Source: Sediminicola sp963974715 (lineage in GTDB: Bacteria > Bacteroidota > Bacteroidia > Flavobacteriales > Flavobacteriaceae). From it: 64,000 bases of DNA. Below the pieces are notes generated by a model that was not told the origin of the DNA, ran no database searches, and saw nothing but the letters and a program-made list of their open reading frames with translations. Positions within the stretch are counted from its first letter, which is position 1; the number at the start of each line of letters is the position of its first letter. The position numbers and the translations under genes were made by a program. This document shows, piece after piece, positions 42,553 through 51,863 of this stretch. The stretch covers positions 310,001 through 374,000 of the forward strand of contig CAXBDK010000002.1 of assembly GCA_963974715.1 (NCBI GenBank), written 5' to 3'.

Positions 42553-43347
42553 ATGAAAAGACTATTCTCTATCCTGGCAATGGCTGGGTTGTTTGTTCTG
42601 AGCACAAATACCGTAAATGCAAAAGTGGGCGTAAACTCATTGGCGTCAAATCTATCGGCAACGATTGCCACAACCGCTGTAATGCTTCAGGACGAAGCCC
42701 CTGCTGAGGAGGCTCCTAAAGGATTTGTGCAAGTATTGAAGGAGAAATTTATTGAAGGGGGTGCCGGTTTCATGGGGATCGTATTGCTTTGTTTGATCTT
42801 AGGTCTTGCAGTAGCCATTGAAAGAATCATCTTTTTGAACCTTGCCAGCACCAATACCGCCAAATTAAAACAAAATGTAGAGGATGCACTTGCTTCAGGT
42901 GGGATCGAGGCTGCCAAAGAGGTTTGTAGAAATACAAAGGGACCTGTTGCTTCCATTTATTATCAGGGTCTGGATAGGGCCGATGAGAGTATTGAATCCG
43001 CCGAAAAGGCCGTTGTGGCATATGGTGGGGTTCAAATGGGACAATTGGAGAAGAACGTTTCTTGGCTTACCTTGTTTATCGCCGTTGCACCGATGCTTGG
43101 GTTCATGGGTACGGTAATTGGTATGATCCAGGCCTTTGAAAAGATTGCAGCTGTTGGTAACTTAAGTGCTTCCCTTATTGCAGGTGATATCCAAGTGGCG
43201 TTATTGACCACGGTATTCGGTTTGATCGTTGCGATCATCCTGCAGATTTTTTACAATTATATCATTGCAAAGATCGATAGTATTGTAAACGATATGGAAG
43301 ATTCTTCCATTGCCTTGATCGATATGTTGGTCGATCACAAAAAATAA
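42553..43347 (+). CDS. exbB: MotA/TolQ/ExbB proton channel family protein
   Basis: A 264-residue inner-membrane protein. The N-terminal hydrophobic stretch (FSILAMAGLFVLSTNTVNA) looks like a cleavable signal or an extra TM. The first core TM (FMGIVLLCLILGLAVAIERI) is followed by a long cytoplasmic loop with Ala/Glu-rich helices, then two TMs (SWLTLFIAVAPMLGFMGTVI and LLTTVFGLIVAIILQIFYNY) that line the proton channel. With ExbD it uses the proton gradient to power outer-membrane or periplasmic work. First gene of a five-gene cluster. The ATG at 42553 is preferred over the upstream TTG. Confidence 0.92.
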   Translation: MKRLFSILAMAGLFVLSTNTVNAKVGVNSLASNLSATIATTAVMLQDEAPAEEAPKGFVQVLKEKFIEGGAGFMGIVLLCLILGLAVAIERIIFLNLASTNTAKLKQNVEDALASGGIEAAKEVCRNTKGPVASIYYQGLDRADESIESAEKAVVAYGGVQMGQLEKNVSWLTLFIAVAPMLGFMGTVIGMIQAFEKIAAVGNLSASLIAGDIQVALLTTVFGLIVAIILQIFYNYIIAKIDSIVNDMEDSSIALIDMLVDHKK

Positions 43348-43374
43348 GAAGTAGCACCTTAATTCAAAAGCATT

Positions 43375-43818
43375 ATGCATAAGATATTAAAATACATATT
43401 GATTGCCTTAGGATTGGTCGGTGCCGTGTTATGGTTCCAATTGCCTAGTGCGGAAATGCCTGCTTCGGAAGCGGTAAACAGTACATCGATGAATCTGTTG
43501 TTCGTGATCACATACGTCCTTTTGGGTGCTGCAATCATCTTTAGTGTGATATTCGCCCTTAAGAATTTGTTTTCTACTCCCGACAGCCTTAAAAAGGCAC
43601 TATTTTCGATTGGAGGTCTGTTGGTGGTGGTAATTATTTCCTATGTTTTGGCAAGTGGCACGGATGTTGATTTAGCTGAAATGTCGAATAAGGGAATCGA
43701 GACCACCGAAGGCACTACTAAATGGATCGGGGTAGGACTGAACGTATTCTTTATTCTAACGGTCGTTGCCGTTATTTTGATGATCGTTCCAAGTTTTAAG
43801 AAAATTTTCAGTAAATAA
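43375..43818 (+). CDS. Four-TM membrane protein of the exbBD cluster
   Basis: A 147-residue protein with four predicted membrane helices: ILIALGLVGAVLWF (7-22), LLFVITYVLLGAAIIFSVIFA (about 41-62), SIGGLLVVVIISYVLA (about 78-94) and VGLNVFFILTVVAVILMIV (about 121-140). No named domain recognised. It lies 27 bp after exbB and 12 bp before exbD, so it is probably a structural or regulatory partner of the energising complex. Confidence 0.8.
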   Translation: MHKILKYILIALGLVGAVLWFQLPSAEMPASEAVNSTSMNLLFVITYVLLGAAIIFSVIFALKNLFSTPDSLKKALFSIGGLLVVVIISYVLASGTDVDLAEMSNKGIETTEGTTKWIGVGLNVFFILTVVAVILMIVPSFKKIFSK

Positions 43819-43830
43819 AAAATATAAACT

Positions 43831-44457
43831 ATGGCAAGAAGAGGAGCACCACCAGAAGTTAATGCCGGATCCATGGCTGATATTGCGTTCTTGTTACTGA
43901 TCTTTTTCCTAGTGACCACCACTATTGAAACGGATGCCGGTCTAGATCGTATGTTGCCTCCAATCGAGCCACCTACTGAGGAACCACCGGTAATCAAGGA
44001 AAAGAACATCTTTACGGTGAACATAAATAGGTCCGGACAACTCTTGGTGGAAGGTGAACTTTCCAATATACAGGATCTCAGGACCAAGGCCAAGGCTTTT
44101 TTGGACAATGGGGGAGCCCCTTCGGGCAGTGCCGATTACTGTAGCTATTGCAAGGGAAAAAGGGATGCATCTTCATCCGATAACCCTAACAAGGCCATCA
44201 TTTCCCTAAAGAACGATAGGGAGACCAAATACGGTACCTACATAACGGTACAGAACGAGATTGTTGGAGCTTATAATGAGTTGCGTAACAGGGAATCCCA
44301 GCGTTTGTACAAAAAGGATTTTACGGTTATGGAGGCCGAATACCTTAATCCCGAGACCCCTGCAAGTGTACGTGATGGTCTAAAGGAAAAGGTGCAGAAA
44401 ATACAGGAACTTTTTCCACAGAAATTCTCAGAAGCGGAAACATCCACTTCCAACTAA
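43831..44457 (+). CDS. exbD: ExbD/TolR family biopolymer transport protein (first copy)
   Basis: A 208-residue single-pass protein. The short N-terminus leads to the TM, with the proton-carrying Asp at residue 17 (GSMADIAFLLLIFFLVTTTI). The periplasmic domain starts after MLPPIEPP. An insertion around residues 100-120 carries a C-x-x-C pair (C104, C107) in a Ser/Lys/Asp-rich loop, which ordinary ExbD proteins lack. The C-terminal part is helical. Works with ExbB; the second exbD follows 21 bp on. Confidence 0.92.
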   Translation: MARRGAPPEVNAGSMADIAFLLLIFFLVTTTIETDAGLDRMLPPIEPPTEEPPVIKEKNIFTVNINRSGQLLVEGELSNIQDLRTKAKAFLDNGGAPSGSADYCSYCKGKRDASSSDNPNKAIISLKNDRETKYGTYITVQNEIVGAYNELRNRESQRLYKKDFTVMEAEYLNPETPASVRDGLKEKVQKIQELFPQKFSEAETSTSN

Positions 44458-44478
44458 AGAATTACAAAACAAAAACAT

Positions 44479-44961
44479 ATGTCAAAGTTCAATAAGAAAA
44501 AAGATGCCGCCCTTCCCGCTGTGAACACGGCATCGTTACCGGATATTGTGTTCATGTTGTTGTTCTTCTTTATGACGGTTACCGTAATGAAGGACAATTC
44601 ATTAAAAGTGGAGAATACACTTCCCAATGCTTCCGAAGTCAAAAAATTGGAAAAGAAGGATCGAGTGATCTATATTTATGTCGGTAAACCTACCCCCGAG
44701 TATGAGAGAGTGTTCGGTAAAGAGTCAAAGATCCAGCTGAACGATAAATTCTCAAGTGCTTCTGAAGTGGGTGATTATATCTTGCAGGAGCGGGCCAAAA
44801 AGCCACAAGAACTGCAAAACGTATTGACCACGGCCCTTAAGGTCGATAAAGGGGCCAATATGGGAATCATCTCCGATATTAAGTATGAACTGAGGAAAGT
44901 AAATGCCTTAAAGGTCAACTATACCACCTATGAGGGGGATGCCTTTAGAAACTTACAATAA
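44479..44961 (+). CDS. exbD: ExbD/TolR family biopolymer transport protein (second copy)
   Basis: A 160-residue paralogue of the preceding ExbD. The TM with the key Asp is SLPDIVFMLLFFFMTVTVM (Asp22). The periplasmic domain is shorter, with IYIYVGKPTPEYERVFGK. It lacks the C-x-x-C insertion. Two unlike ExbD subunits in one cluster suggest a hetero-dimeric periplasmic head. A strong terminator follows. Confidence 0.92.
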   Translation: MSKFNKKKDAALPAVNTASLPDIVFMLLFFFMTVTVMKDNSLKVENTLPNASEVKKLEKKDRVIYIYVGKPTPEYERVFGKESKIQLNDKFSSASEVGDYILQERAKKPQELQNVLTTALKVDKGANMGIISDIKYELRKVNALKVNYTTYEGDAFRNLQ

Positions 44962-44987
44962 AACTTATAAATTCGTTATTTAAATAG

Positions 44988-45018
44988 AACGTCCCGAACA
45001 TTGTTTGGGACGTTTTTA
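44988..45018 (+). terminator. Intrinsic terminator after the exbD pair
   Basis: AACGTCCCGAACA pairs with TGTTTGGGACGTT (one G-T pair) and is followed by TTT. It separates the exbBD cluster from the porT-like gene. Confidence 0.85.
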
Positions 45019-45051
45019 TTTTAAGCCTTTTCATTTTTAATAAGATGCTTT

Positions 45052-45744
45052 ATGGATCGTCCGTTTCTCGTGGGATTGCTATTGTTCATTTTATGCGGGA
45101 TGGCCGCACAGGAAACTCCTGAAGCTGGAGAAGGTATGGATATGGGTTATTTGGAGGATCAGTTTTATCTCGGTGTTACCTATAATTTGCTTTTGGACAA
45201 ACCTACCGGAATTACCCAACGGAATCTCTCCTACGGCCTTATGGGGGGCTTTATAAAGGATATCCCTTTAAATGGTCCCAGGAATATAGGATTTGGGATC
45301 GGAGTGGGCTATGCCCTCAATTCCTATTATACCAATCTATATGCCGAACAGCAAGAGGGATCTGTGGTCTATTCCGCACTGGATGGGAATGCCGACTATA
45401 AAAGGAGCAAATTTGAAACCCATGTGCTGGAAATGCCTTTGGAATTCAGATGGCGTAATAGCAATGCAACGGATTATAAATTTTGGAGGGTCTATACCGG
45501 TGTCAAGCTTGGATACTCCTTTTCTTCGCGTTCAAAATTTGTTTCGGATGCCGAGAAAATAGGTTTTGGCAATGATGACATACGCCGCTTTCAATATGGC
45601 CTAATGCTCAATTTGGGGTATAACACTTGGAACATCCATGTATACTATGCCCTGAGCAAACTCTTGGACGATACTACCATATTGGGGGCCGAACCCATTG
45701 AAGTGCGCCCGCTACGAATAGGAATTATCTTCTATATCCTTTGA
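45052..45744 (+). CDS. porT: PorT-like outer-membrane beta-barrel protein
   Basis: A 230-residue protein with a signal peptide (FLVGLLLFILCGMAAQ), then an acidic stretch and a barrel of alternating strands: YLGVTYNLLL, GLMGGFIKDIP, IGFGIGVGYALNSYYTNLY, EMPLEFRWRN, VYTGVKLGYSFSSRSKF, RFQYGLMLNLGYNTWNIHVYYAL, RIGIIFYIL. Length and pattern fit PorT/SprT, an outer-membrane part of the type IX secretion pathway, and I recall PorT genes lying near exbD in this phylum. The name rests on pattern and context, not on an alignment. Confidence 0.65.
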   Translation: MDRPFLVGLLLFILCGMAAQETPEAGEGMDMGYLEDQFYLGVTYNLLLDKPTGITQRNLSYGLMGGFIKDIPLNGPRNIGFGIGVGYALNSYYTNLYAEQQEGSVVYSALDGNADYKRSKFETHVLEMPLEFRWRNSNATDYKFWRVYTGVKLGYSFSSRSKFVSDAEKIGFGNDDIRRFQYGLMLNLGYNTWNIHVYYALSKLLDDTTILGAEPIEVRPLRIGIIFYIL

Positions 45745-45787
45745 TTCCAAAGCAGGACGCCTTTCCTTGAATGCAGGGGGTCACCTT

Positions 45788-46396
45788 TTATAACCAGAAC
45801 CTTAGGGTCATCAATTGCGACATGAGACCTATTAGCAGGCCCACAAGCAATTCTCCCCTGTTATGGCTCCCCAGGTACAAGCGGGAAGAGGCCAAGAGGC
45901 CCGTTGCAAAGGTCAGCGCACTAAGTGCCAAGATCACGTTCATTTCAAAATGTATACTGATGCCAACCAGGAAAACAAGGAGACTTCCCATTCCCATTAA
46001 ATGGATGCTGGTCTTAAACTTTAAGAATAAAAGGAAAAGACAGGTGCAACATGCGGCAATTAGGCCTAAAAAGAAATGGAAAAGCTCGTTGGTATAGTAT
46101 TGGGGAATTACTTTATAATTTACCATCAATAAAAGTGATATTATGATGTAAAGGGTATATTTATGCTCCTTTAGGGTGGGTGAAAAAAAAGAGGAGACAA
46201 TTCCAAGGTTTCTTAAGATCAAATAGAATATAATGGGAATTACCACGGTAAGGATAAATATGGGCAGTATATTGCCCAATATGGTTTCTATGGGGGTGTA
46301 TTTAGGGGTCAGTAAAAAATAAATGGCGGTCCCCGTTATAGGGACCAGTAGGGGGTGGAACAGGAAAGAAATGGATCGGTGAAATATTTTCATCAT
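45788..46396 (-). CDS. Integral membrane protein coupled to rpoN
   Basis: A 202-residue protein with about six membrane helices (for example ILPIFILTVVIPIIFYLIL, YTLYIIISLLLMVNY, FHFFLGLIAACCTCLFLLFL, SLLVFLVGISIHF). The N-terminal SFLFHPLLVPITGT and the polar HNRGELLVG loop between helices recall PAP2-like membrane proteins, but I do not see a full phosphatase motif set. Its start overlaps the rpoN stop as ATGA, so its translation is coupled to rpoN. Confidence 0.75.
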   Translation of the reverse strand: MMKIFHRSISFLFHPLLVPITGTAIYFLLTPKYTPIETILGNILPIFILTVVIPIIFYLILRNLGIVSSFFSPTLKEHKYTLYIIISLLLMVNYKVIPQYYTNELFHFFLGLIAACCTCLFLLFLKFKTSIHLMGMGSLLVFLVGISIHFEMNVILALSALTFATGLLASSRLYLGSHNRGELLVGLLIGLMSQLMTLRFWL

Positions 46397-47850
46397 ATTT
46401 CTTTTCGCAGTCGGGCAACCGGAATTCCCAATTGCTCCCTGTATTTGGCCACGGTCCTCCGCGCTATGGGATATCCTTTTTCCTTGAGGATCAGGGCCAA
46501 TTTATCATCCGTAAGGGGCTTCCTTTTTTGCTCCTCGCCCAGCACTGTTTCCAATATTTTTTTTATTTCCCTAGTGGAAACATCCTCTCCCTGCTCGTTT
46601 TTCATTGATTCCGAGAAGTAGTCCTTGATCAATTTTGTGCCATAGGGGGTATCCACATATTTACTGTTTGCCACCCTGGAAACGGTAGATACGTCCATGT
46701 GTATGGTATCGGCAATGTCCTTTAATATCATGGGGCGCAACTTGCGCTCGTCACCGGTAAGGAAAAATTCCTTTTGATACTCCATAATTGCTGCCATCGT
46801 CACATATAACGTTTGCTGACGCTGTTTTATGGCGTCTATAAACCATTTTGCGGCATCCAGTTTTTGTTTTATGAACAGAACCGTATCCTTTTGGGACTTG
46901 GACTTTTCCTTGGCATTTTTGTACCCCTCAAGCATATTGTTGTATTCGCGGGAAACATGGAGTTCTGGGGCATTTCTCCCATTTAGGGTAAGTTCCAGCT
47001 CCCCATCGGAAATCCTAATGGAAAAATCGGGAACAATGTGTTCTATAATGCGTGTATTTCCCGAATAGGAACCCCCGGGTTTTGGGTTTAATCGTTCAAT
47101 TTCCGAGATCGCATCTTTAAGGGTCTCTTCGGTAACATTGTGTTTTTGGACCAGTTTTTGGTAATGTTTTTTGGTGAACTGTTCAAATGATTTCTCCAAA
47201 ATGGCGATTGCCAATTCCGTATTGGGGGTAGGGTCCTTTCTTTTTAATTGTATGATAAGACATTCCTCCAAAGAGGTGGCACCCACCCCTGGGGGGTCCA
47301 GATTCTGTACCAGTTTTAGGATTTGGGCCACTTTGGCTTCATCTGTATAGATATTCTGTGTAAAGGCCAGATCGTCCGTAATATCGGATAGGGACCTTCG
47401 AATATAGCCGCTCTCGTCCACGCTGCCCACCAAAAATTCCGCTATGGCCCACTCTTCGTCATCAAGATACACCGTATTGAGCTGGTTCAACAGGTACTGG
47501 TTAAAGGAAATTCCCGCTGCATAGGGAATGGTCCGTTCTTCGTCGTCCGAACTGTAATTGTTGGCCTGGGTGCGGTAATCGGGAATTTCATCGTCACTGA
47601 GATATTCATCTATATTGATGTCCTCTGCGGCAATATTTTCACTGTCCGTCTCATTATCATATATATCCTCAAAGTCGTCCTCTTGGATTTCCAGTTCTTC
47701 CTTTCCCGTTTCCAGGGCGGGATTTTCTTCCAATTCCTGTTTCAACCGCTGTTCAAATGCCTGCGTAGGAAGTTGTATCAGCTTCATCAATTGGATCTGC
47801 TGAGGGGATAATTTTTGTGATAACTTAAACTGTAAGTGTTGTTTTAGCAT
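46393..47850 (-). CDS. rpoN: RNA polymerase sigma-54 factor
   Basis: A 485-residue sigma-54. Region I is Gln/Leu-rich (QFKLSQKLSPQQIQLMKLIQ), binding activators. Region II is acidic (about 50-100). The core-binding domain follows. A helix-turn-helix (LKDIADTIHMDVSTVSRVAN) reads the -12 element and the RpoN box ARRTVAKYREQLGIP near the C-terminus reads the -24 element. Length is normal. Sigma-54 needs an AAA+ activator; none is encoded here. Followed with an ATGA overlap by a membrane protein gene. Confidence 0.96.
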   Translation of the reverse strand: MLKQHLQFKLSQKLSPQQIQLMKLIQLPTQAFEQRLKQELEENPALETGKEELEIQEDDFEDIYDNETDSENIAAEDINIDEYLSDDEIPDYRTQANNYSSDDEERTIPYAAGISFNQYLLNQLNTVYLDDEEWAIAEFLVGSVDESGYIRRSLSDITDDLAFTQNIYTDEAKVAQILKLVQNLDPPGVGATSLEECLIIQLKRKDPTPNTELAIAILEKSFEQFTKKHYQKLVQKHNVTEETLKDAISEIERLNPKPGGSYSGNTRIIEHIVPDFSIRISDGELELTLNGRNAPELHVSREYNNMLEGYKNAKEKSKSQKDTVLFIKQKLDAAKWFIDAIKQRQQTLYVTMAAIMEYQKEFFLTGDERKLRPMILKDIADTIHMDVSTVSRVANSKYVDTPYGTKLIKDYFSESMKNEQGEDVSTREIKKILETVLGEEQKRKPLTDDKLALILKEKGYPIARRTVAKYREQLGIPVARLRKEI

Positions 47851-47892
47851 CTTGGGGTTGTCCTACTTTCTTATAAAGTTACAGAAATCCGT

Positions 47893-49326
47893 TTAAAATT
47901 CCGCATTCTGCGGGGTTCTTGGAAAAGGGATGACATCCCTGATATTTCCCATTCCCGTGGAAAACAGGACCAATCTTTCAAAACCAAGTCCGAAGCCACT
48001 GTGCACGGCGCTACCAAACCTTCTAAGGTCCAGGTACCACCAAAGTTCCTTAGGGTCTATATCCAGATCCGCCATTTTTTGCTGTAGCACGTCCAGCCTT
48101 TCTTCCCGCTGCGAACCCCCTACGATTTCCCCGATACCGGGAAACAGGATATCCATGGCCCTTACCGTTTTGCCATCCTCGTTCAAGCGCATGTAAAAAG
48201 CTTTGATCTTTGCGGGATAATCGAACAGGATCACGGGGCATTGAAAGTGTTTTTCCACTAAATAGCGTTCGTGTTCGCTCTGTAGGTCGGTACCCCAATC
48301 CTCAATGGGATATTGGAACTTTTTCTTTTTGTTGGGTTTACTGTTTTTAAGGATTTCAATGGCCTCTGTGTAGGAAACCCGTTTAAAGTTGTTTTCGGTC
48401 ACAAATCGCAGTCGTTCTATCAGTCCCATTTCGCTGCGCTCCGCTTGAGGTTTTAATTTTTCCTCCTCTGCCAAACGCTCGGCCAAAAACGCTAGGTCGT
48501 CCTTACAGTTTTCAAGGATATAGGAAATTACCTTCTTTATAAAATCTTCCGATAGGTCCATATTGGCGTCCAGGTCATTGAACGCCACCTCGGGCTCTAT
48601 CATCCAGAATTCGGCCAAATGTCTTGAGGTGTTCGAGTTCTCCGCCCTAAAGGTAGGGCCAAAAGTATATACCTTCCCCAGGGCCATGGCGTATGCCTCC
48701 GCTTCCAGCTGTCCGGACACGGTAAGGTTGGTCTCCTTTCCAAAGAAATCTTCCGAATAGTCCACCGTGCCCCCATCCGTTAAAGGTGGTTTTTTGGCGT
48801 CCAATGTGCTCACCCGGAACATTTCACCGGCCCCTTCCGCATCGGAACCCGTTATGATGGGCGTGTGCACATAGACAAAACCATTTTCCCTAAAGTAGTT
48901 GTGTACGGCAAAAGCGAGGGACGAACGTACCCTCATCACTGCACTGAAAGTGTTGGTCCTTATCCTTAAATGCGCCTTTTCCCTAAGGAATTCCAAAGTG
49001 TGTTTCTTTGGTTGTATAGGATAGGTTTCGGGATCTGCCGTGCCCAGCACCGCAAGTTCCCGTACCTGTACTTCAACGCTCTGTCCCTTTCCCTGGCTCT
49101 CTACCAAGGTTCCGGTCACTTTTAGTGCCGCTCCAGTGGACACTTGTTTTAACAGCTGTGGATCAAAGGCCTCAAAATCTACCACACATTGTATGTTGTT
49201 GATGGTGGATCCATCGTTCAGGGCTATGAATCTGTTGCTCCTAAAAGTCTTTACCCATCCATATAGGGTGACTTCCTGTAACAAATGGGCAGTACCCAGT
49301 AACTCTTTAATAGGGTGTGGTTTCAT
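47893..49326 (-). CDS. asnS: Asparaginyl-tRNA synthetase
   Basis: A 477-residue class IIb synthetase. The N-terminal OB fold binds the anticodon (LYGWVKTFRSNRFIALNDGS). Motif 2 is GPTFRAENSNTSRHLAEFWM and motif 3 lies in GFGLGFERLVLF with GNIRDVIPFPRTP. It charges tRNA-Asn in the cytoplasm. Start at 49326 (MKPHPIKELL). It precedes rpoN on the same strand with a 42-bp gap. Confidence 0.96.
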   Translation of the reverse strand: MKPHPIKELLGTAHLLQEVTLYGWVKTFRSNRFIALNDGSTINNIQCVVDFEAFDPQLLKQVSTGAALKVTGTLVESQGKGQSVEVQVRELAVLGTADPETYPIQPKKHTLEFLREKAHLRIRTNTFSAVMRVRSSLAFAVHNYFRENGFVYVHTPIITGSDAEGAGEMFRVSTLDAKKPPLTDGGTVDYSEDFFGKETNLTVSGQLEAEAYAMALGKVYTFGPTFRAENSNTSRHLAEFWMIEPEVAFNDLDANMDLSEDFIKKVISYILENCKDDLAFLAERLAEEEKLKPQAERSEMGLIERLRFVTENNFKRVSYTEAIEILKNSKPNKKKKFQYPIEDWGTDLQSEHERYLVEKHFQCPVILFDYPAKIKAFYMRLNEDGKTVRAMDILFPGIGEIVGGSQREERLDVLQQKMADLDIDPKELWWYLDLRRFGSAVHSGFGLGFERLVLFSTGMGNIRDVIPFPRTPQNAEF

Positions 49327-49354
49327 GCTGATAATTAAGTATAATGTAAGGTTG

Positions 49355-49362
49355 CAAAGATA
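49355..49362 (-). promoter_or_regulatory. Candidate -7 promoter box for asnS
   Basis: On the minus strand TATCTTTG fits TAnnTTTG and lies 28 bases before the asnS ATG. No clear TTG element at the right spacing. Confidence 0.5.
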
Positions 49363-49416
49363 GTTTTTTTGATAAAAGGAACCGATTCATACCGCTGTAA
49401 AAGCGGTGCTTTGGGA

Positions 49417-51816
49417 TTATTCCGGTTTTTCATCGGAATTGTCGCCCTGGGGTAAAATGTCGATCTGTGGCTCCTTTAGCACCTGTTTATTGGCGATGCT
49501 CCTTTCCAATGACAATAAAAGGGAAGGAAGCAGGATCAGGTTGGCCAACATCGCAAATAGCAGGGTAGCCGATACCAGGGCGCCCAGAGCTACGGTACCT
49601 CCGAAGCTGGAGATCATGAACACCGAAAAACCAAAGAACAGTACTATGGAGGTGTAGAACATACTTACCCCGGTCTCCCTCAGGGCGGCATATACCGATT
49701 TCTTGATACGCCACTGGTTCGAGATAAGTTCTTGTCTGTATTTGGCCAGAAAATGGATGGTATCATCCACAGAAATGCCAAACGCAATACTAAAAACCAA
49801 GATGGTGGAAGGTTTTATGGGAACCCCCACAAAACCCATAACCCCAGCAGTGATGACCAAGGGAAGCAAATTGGGGATCAACGAGATCACGATCATCCGA
49901 AATGAACGGAAAAGATAGGCCATAAACAGGCCGATAAGTCCTATGGCCAGCGCCAGGGAAATGACCAGGTTGGTCACTAGATATTTGGTGCCCTTTAAAA
50001 ATAAGAGGGCCTTCCCCGTCATGAAAACGTTGAAGCGCTCGGCCGGAAAAATTTTGTCCAAGTGGTTCTGAAGGGTTTCTTGAATGGTTTCCATTCGGTC
50101 CGTGTCAACATCCTTCATATAGGTTGAAATCCTTGCGATCTGGCCGGTACTGTCCACAAAGCTCTTCAGTAAGTTACCGTTATCGCTGGATTTTCGGGCA
50201 ATGTCCATAATAAAGTTGCTTTCCTGACTGGTGGGCAATTGGTAATATTTGGGGATGCCATTATAAAATGCCTGCTTCGAATATTTCACCATATTGACCA
50301 CCGAAATGGGTTTGGAGAGTTCCGGGATTTCCTGAATGACCTCCCCGATCTGATCCATCTTGGCCAGGTTCACCTGTTTCAGTACCCCATTCCTACGTTT
50401 GGTGTCCACCACGATCTCTATGGGCATAATGCCATCGAACTCCTCCTCAAAAAATCTGATATCCTTAAAGAACCCCGCATTTTTGGGCATATCCTCTATG
50501 GGGCTTCCCGAGATCTTGATCTGGTAGATCCCAATGATACTGATCACCAGCAGGGCCACAGCGGTAATATATACCGTGATACGCCTGTCCCTTACGATCC
50601 GCTCCGTCCAATTTACAAAGCCATCTATCCAGGTTTTGTTAAGGTGTTTTAAGTGTTTGGTCTTGGGCAAGGACATAAAGCTGTAGACGATGGGTATAAT
50701 GGTCAACGACAATAAAAATATACCGATGATATTGATGGAGGCCACAATCCCAAATTCCTTGAGCAGTTTGCTATCGGTGATAATAAATGTGGCAAAACCG
50801 GACGCTGTGGTAATATTGGTCATTAGGGTGGCGTTCCCGATCTTCGCAATGACCCGCTGTAGGGAAAGGGCCTGGTTTCCGTGTTTTTTGACTTCCTGCT
50901 GGTACTTGTTTATCAAGAATATACAGTTGGGTATCCCGATGACGATGATCAAGGGGGGGATCAGTGCCGTTAAGACCGTGATTTCATACTGTAGCAGGCC
51001 CAAGATCCCAAAGGCCCACATCACCCCAATGATCACGACGCCCATAGAGATCAATGTTGCCCTAATGCTCCTAAAGAAAAAGAAGAATATTAGGGAGGTG
51101 ACCGCCAATGCGGCAAAGATAAACTTCCCGATCTCGTCAATGATGTTCTGGGAGTTCATGGTACGCACATAGGGCATCCCCGAGATGCGTACGTCCAATC
51201 CGGTCTCATCCTCAAAATTGGAGATTAAATGGGCAAAATCCTGAAGTATGAAATCCTTCCTTACGGAGGTATTTACGATATCCTGGTCCAGGTAGACCAA
51301 TGTCCTTAGGGTCTTACTTTCCCTATTGAACAAAAGATTGTCGTAGAATGGAAGATCTTGAAAGAGGTGGTGGGCCAGGCTATCTACCTCCTTTTTGGTG
51401 GTAGGGGCCTTTTTGATGAAGGGGTCCAATACAAACGCCTGTTTTTCGTTGTCCTTTACAAGCTCTTTCATATTGTCCGTGGAAAGCACGAACTCAACTT
51501 CCGGGAATGCTTCCAACTGTTTGCTCAGCTTGTTCCACCTATTGAATTTGGTAGGGGTAAAGAGACTGCTGTCCCTTATGGCAATCACCACCACATTGCC
51601 CTCTTCCCCAAATCGTTCCAAAAATGAAAGATATTCCAGATTAACAGGGTGGTCGTCGGGCAATAGGTTCGCCTCGGAACTGGAAAACCGCATCTTGTCC
51701 CATTGGGTTCCCAAAAAGACGGTGATGACCGCAATGAGGACCAATATCAGGATTCTGTTTCGGAGCACTATCCTGGCCAATTTTGCCCAGAACCCTTGTG
51801 TTAGCTTAGCTGCCAT
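49417..51816 (-). CDS. MMPL/RND-family exporter
   Basis: A 799-residue inner-membrane protein with the two-fold RND plan: TM1 (RILILVLIAVITVFLGT), a large extracytoplasmic domain (about 40-210), a bundle of five TMs, a second TM (ITVYITAVALLVISIIGIYQ), another large domain, and a final bundle. The second bundle has FSIAFGISVDDTIHFLAKYRQE, with the paired Asp typical of proton-relay RND proteins. Such MMPL-type exporters move lipids or other hydrophobic molecules. It has its own promoter box and lies just upstream of asnS on the same strand. Confidence 0.9.
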   Translation of the reverse strand: MAAKLTQGFWAKLARIVLRNRILILVLIAVITVFLGTQWDKMRFSSSEANLLPDDHPVNLEYLSFLERFGEEGNVVVIAIRDSSLFTPTKFNRWNKLSKQLEAFPEVEFVLSTDNMKELVKDNEKQAFVLDPFIKKAPTTKKEVDSLAHHLFQDLPFYDNLLFNRESKTLRTLVYLDQDIVNTSVRKDFILQDFAHLISNFEDETGLDVRISGMPYVRTMNSQNIIDEIGKFIFAALAVTSLIFFFFFRSIRATLISMGVVIIGVMWAFGILGLLQYEITVLTALIPPLIIVIGIPNCIFLINKYQQEVKKHGNQALSLQRVIAKIGNATLMTNITTASGFATFIITDSKLLKEFGIVASINIIGIFLLSLTIIPIVYSFMSLPKTKHLKHLNKTWIDGFVNWTERIVRDRRITVYITAVALLVISIIGIYQIKISGSPIEDMPKNAGFFKDIRFFEEEFDGIMPIEIVVDTKRRNGVLKQVNLAKMDQIGEVIQEIPELSKPISVVNMVKYSKQAFYNGIPKYYQLPTSQESNFIMDIARKSSDNGNLLKSFVDSTGQIARISTYMKDVDTDRMETIQETLQNHLDKIFPAERFNVFMTGKALLFLKGTKYLVTNLVISLALAIGLIGLFMAYLFRSFRMIVISLIPNLLPLVITAGVMGFVGVPIKPSTILVFSIAFGISVDDTIHFLAKYRQELISNQWRIKKSVYAALRETGVSMFYTSIVLFFGFSVFMISSFGGTVALGALVSATLLFAMLANLILLPSLLLSLERSIANKQVLKEPQIDILPQGDNSDEKPE

Positions 51817-51835
51817 TTTAAATTTTTATTCCGTT

Positions 51836-51843
51836 CAAAGGTA
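51836..51843 (-). promoter_or_regulatory. Candidate -7 promoter box for the RND exporter gene
   Basis: On the minus strand TACCTTTG fits TAnnTTTG and ends 19 bases before the ATG at 51816, in the short gap to the upstream DUF5686 gene. Confidence 0.5.
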
Positions 51844-51863
51844 GAAAATCATTGGTAAGGTTC

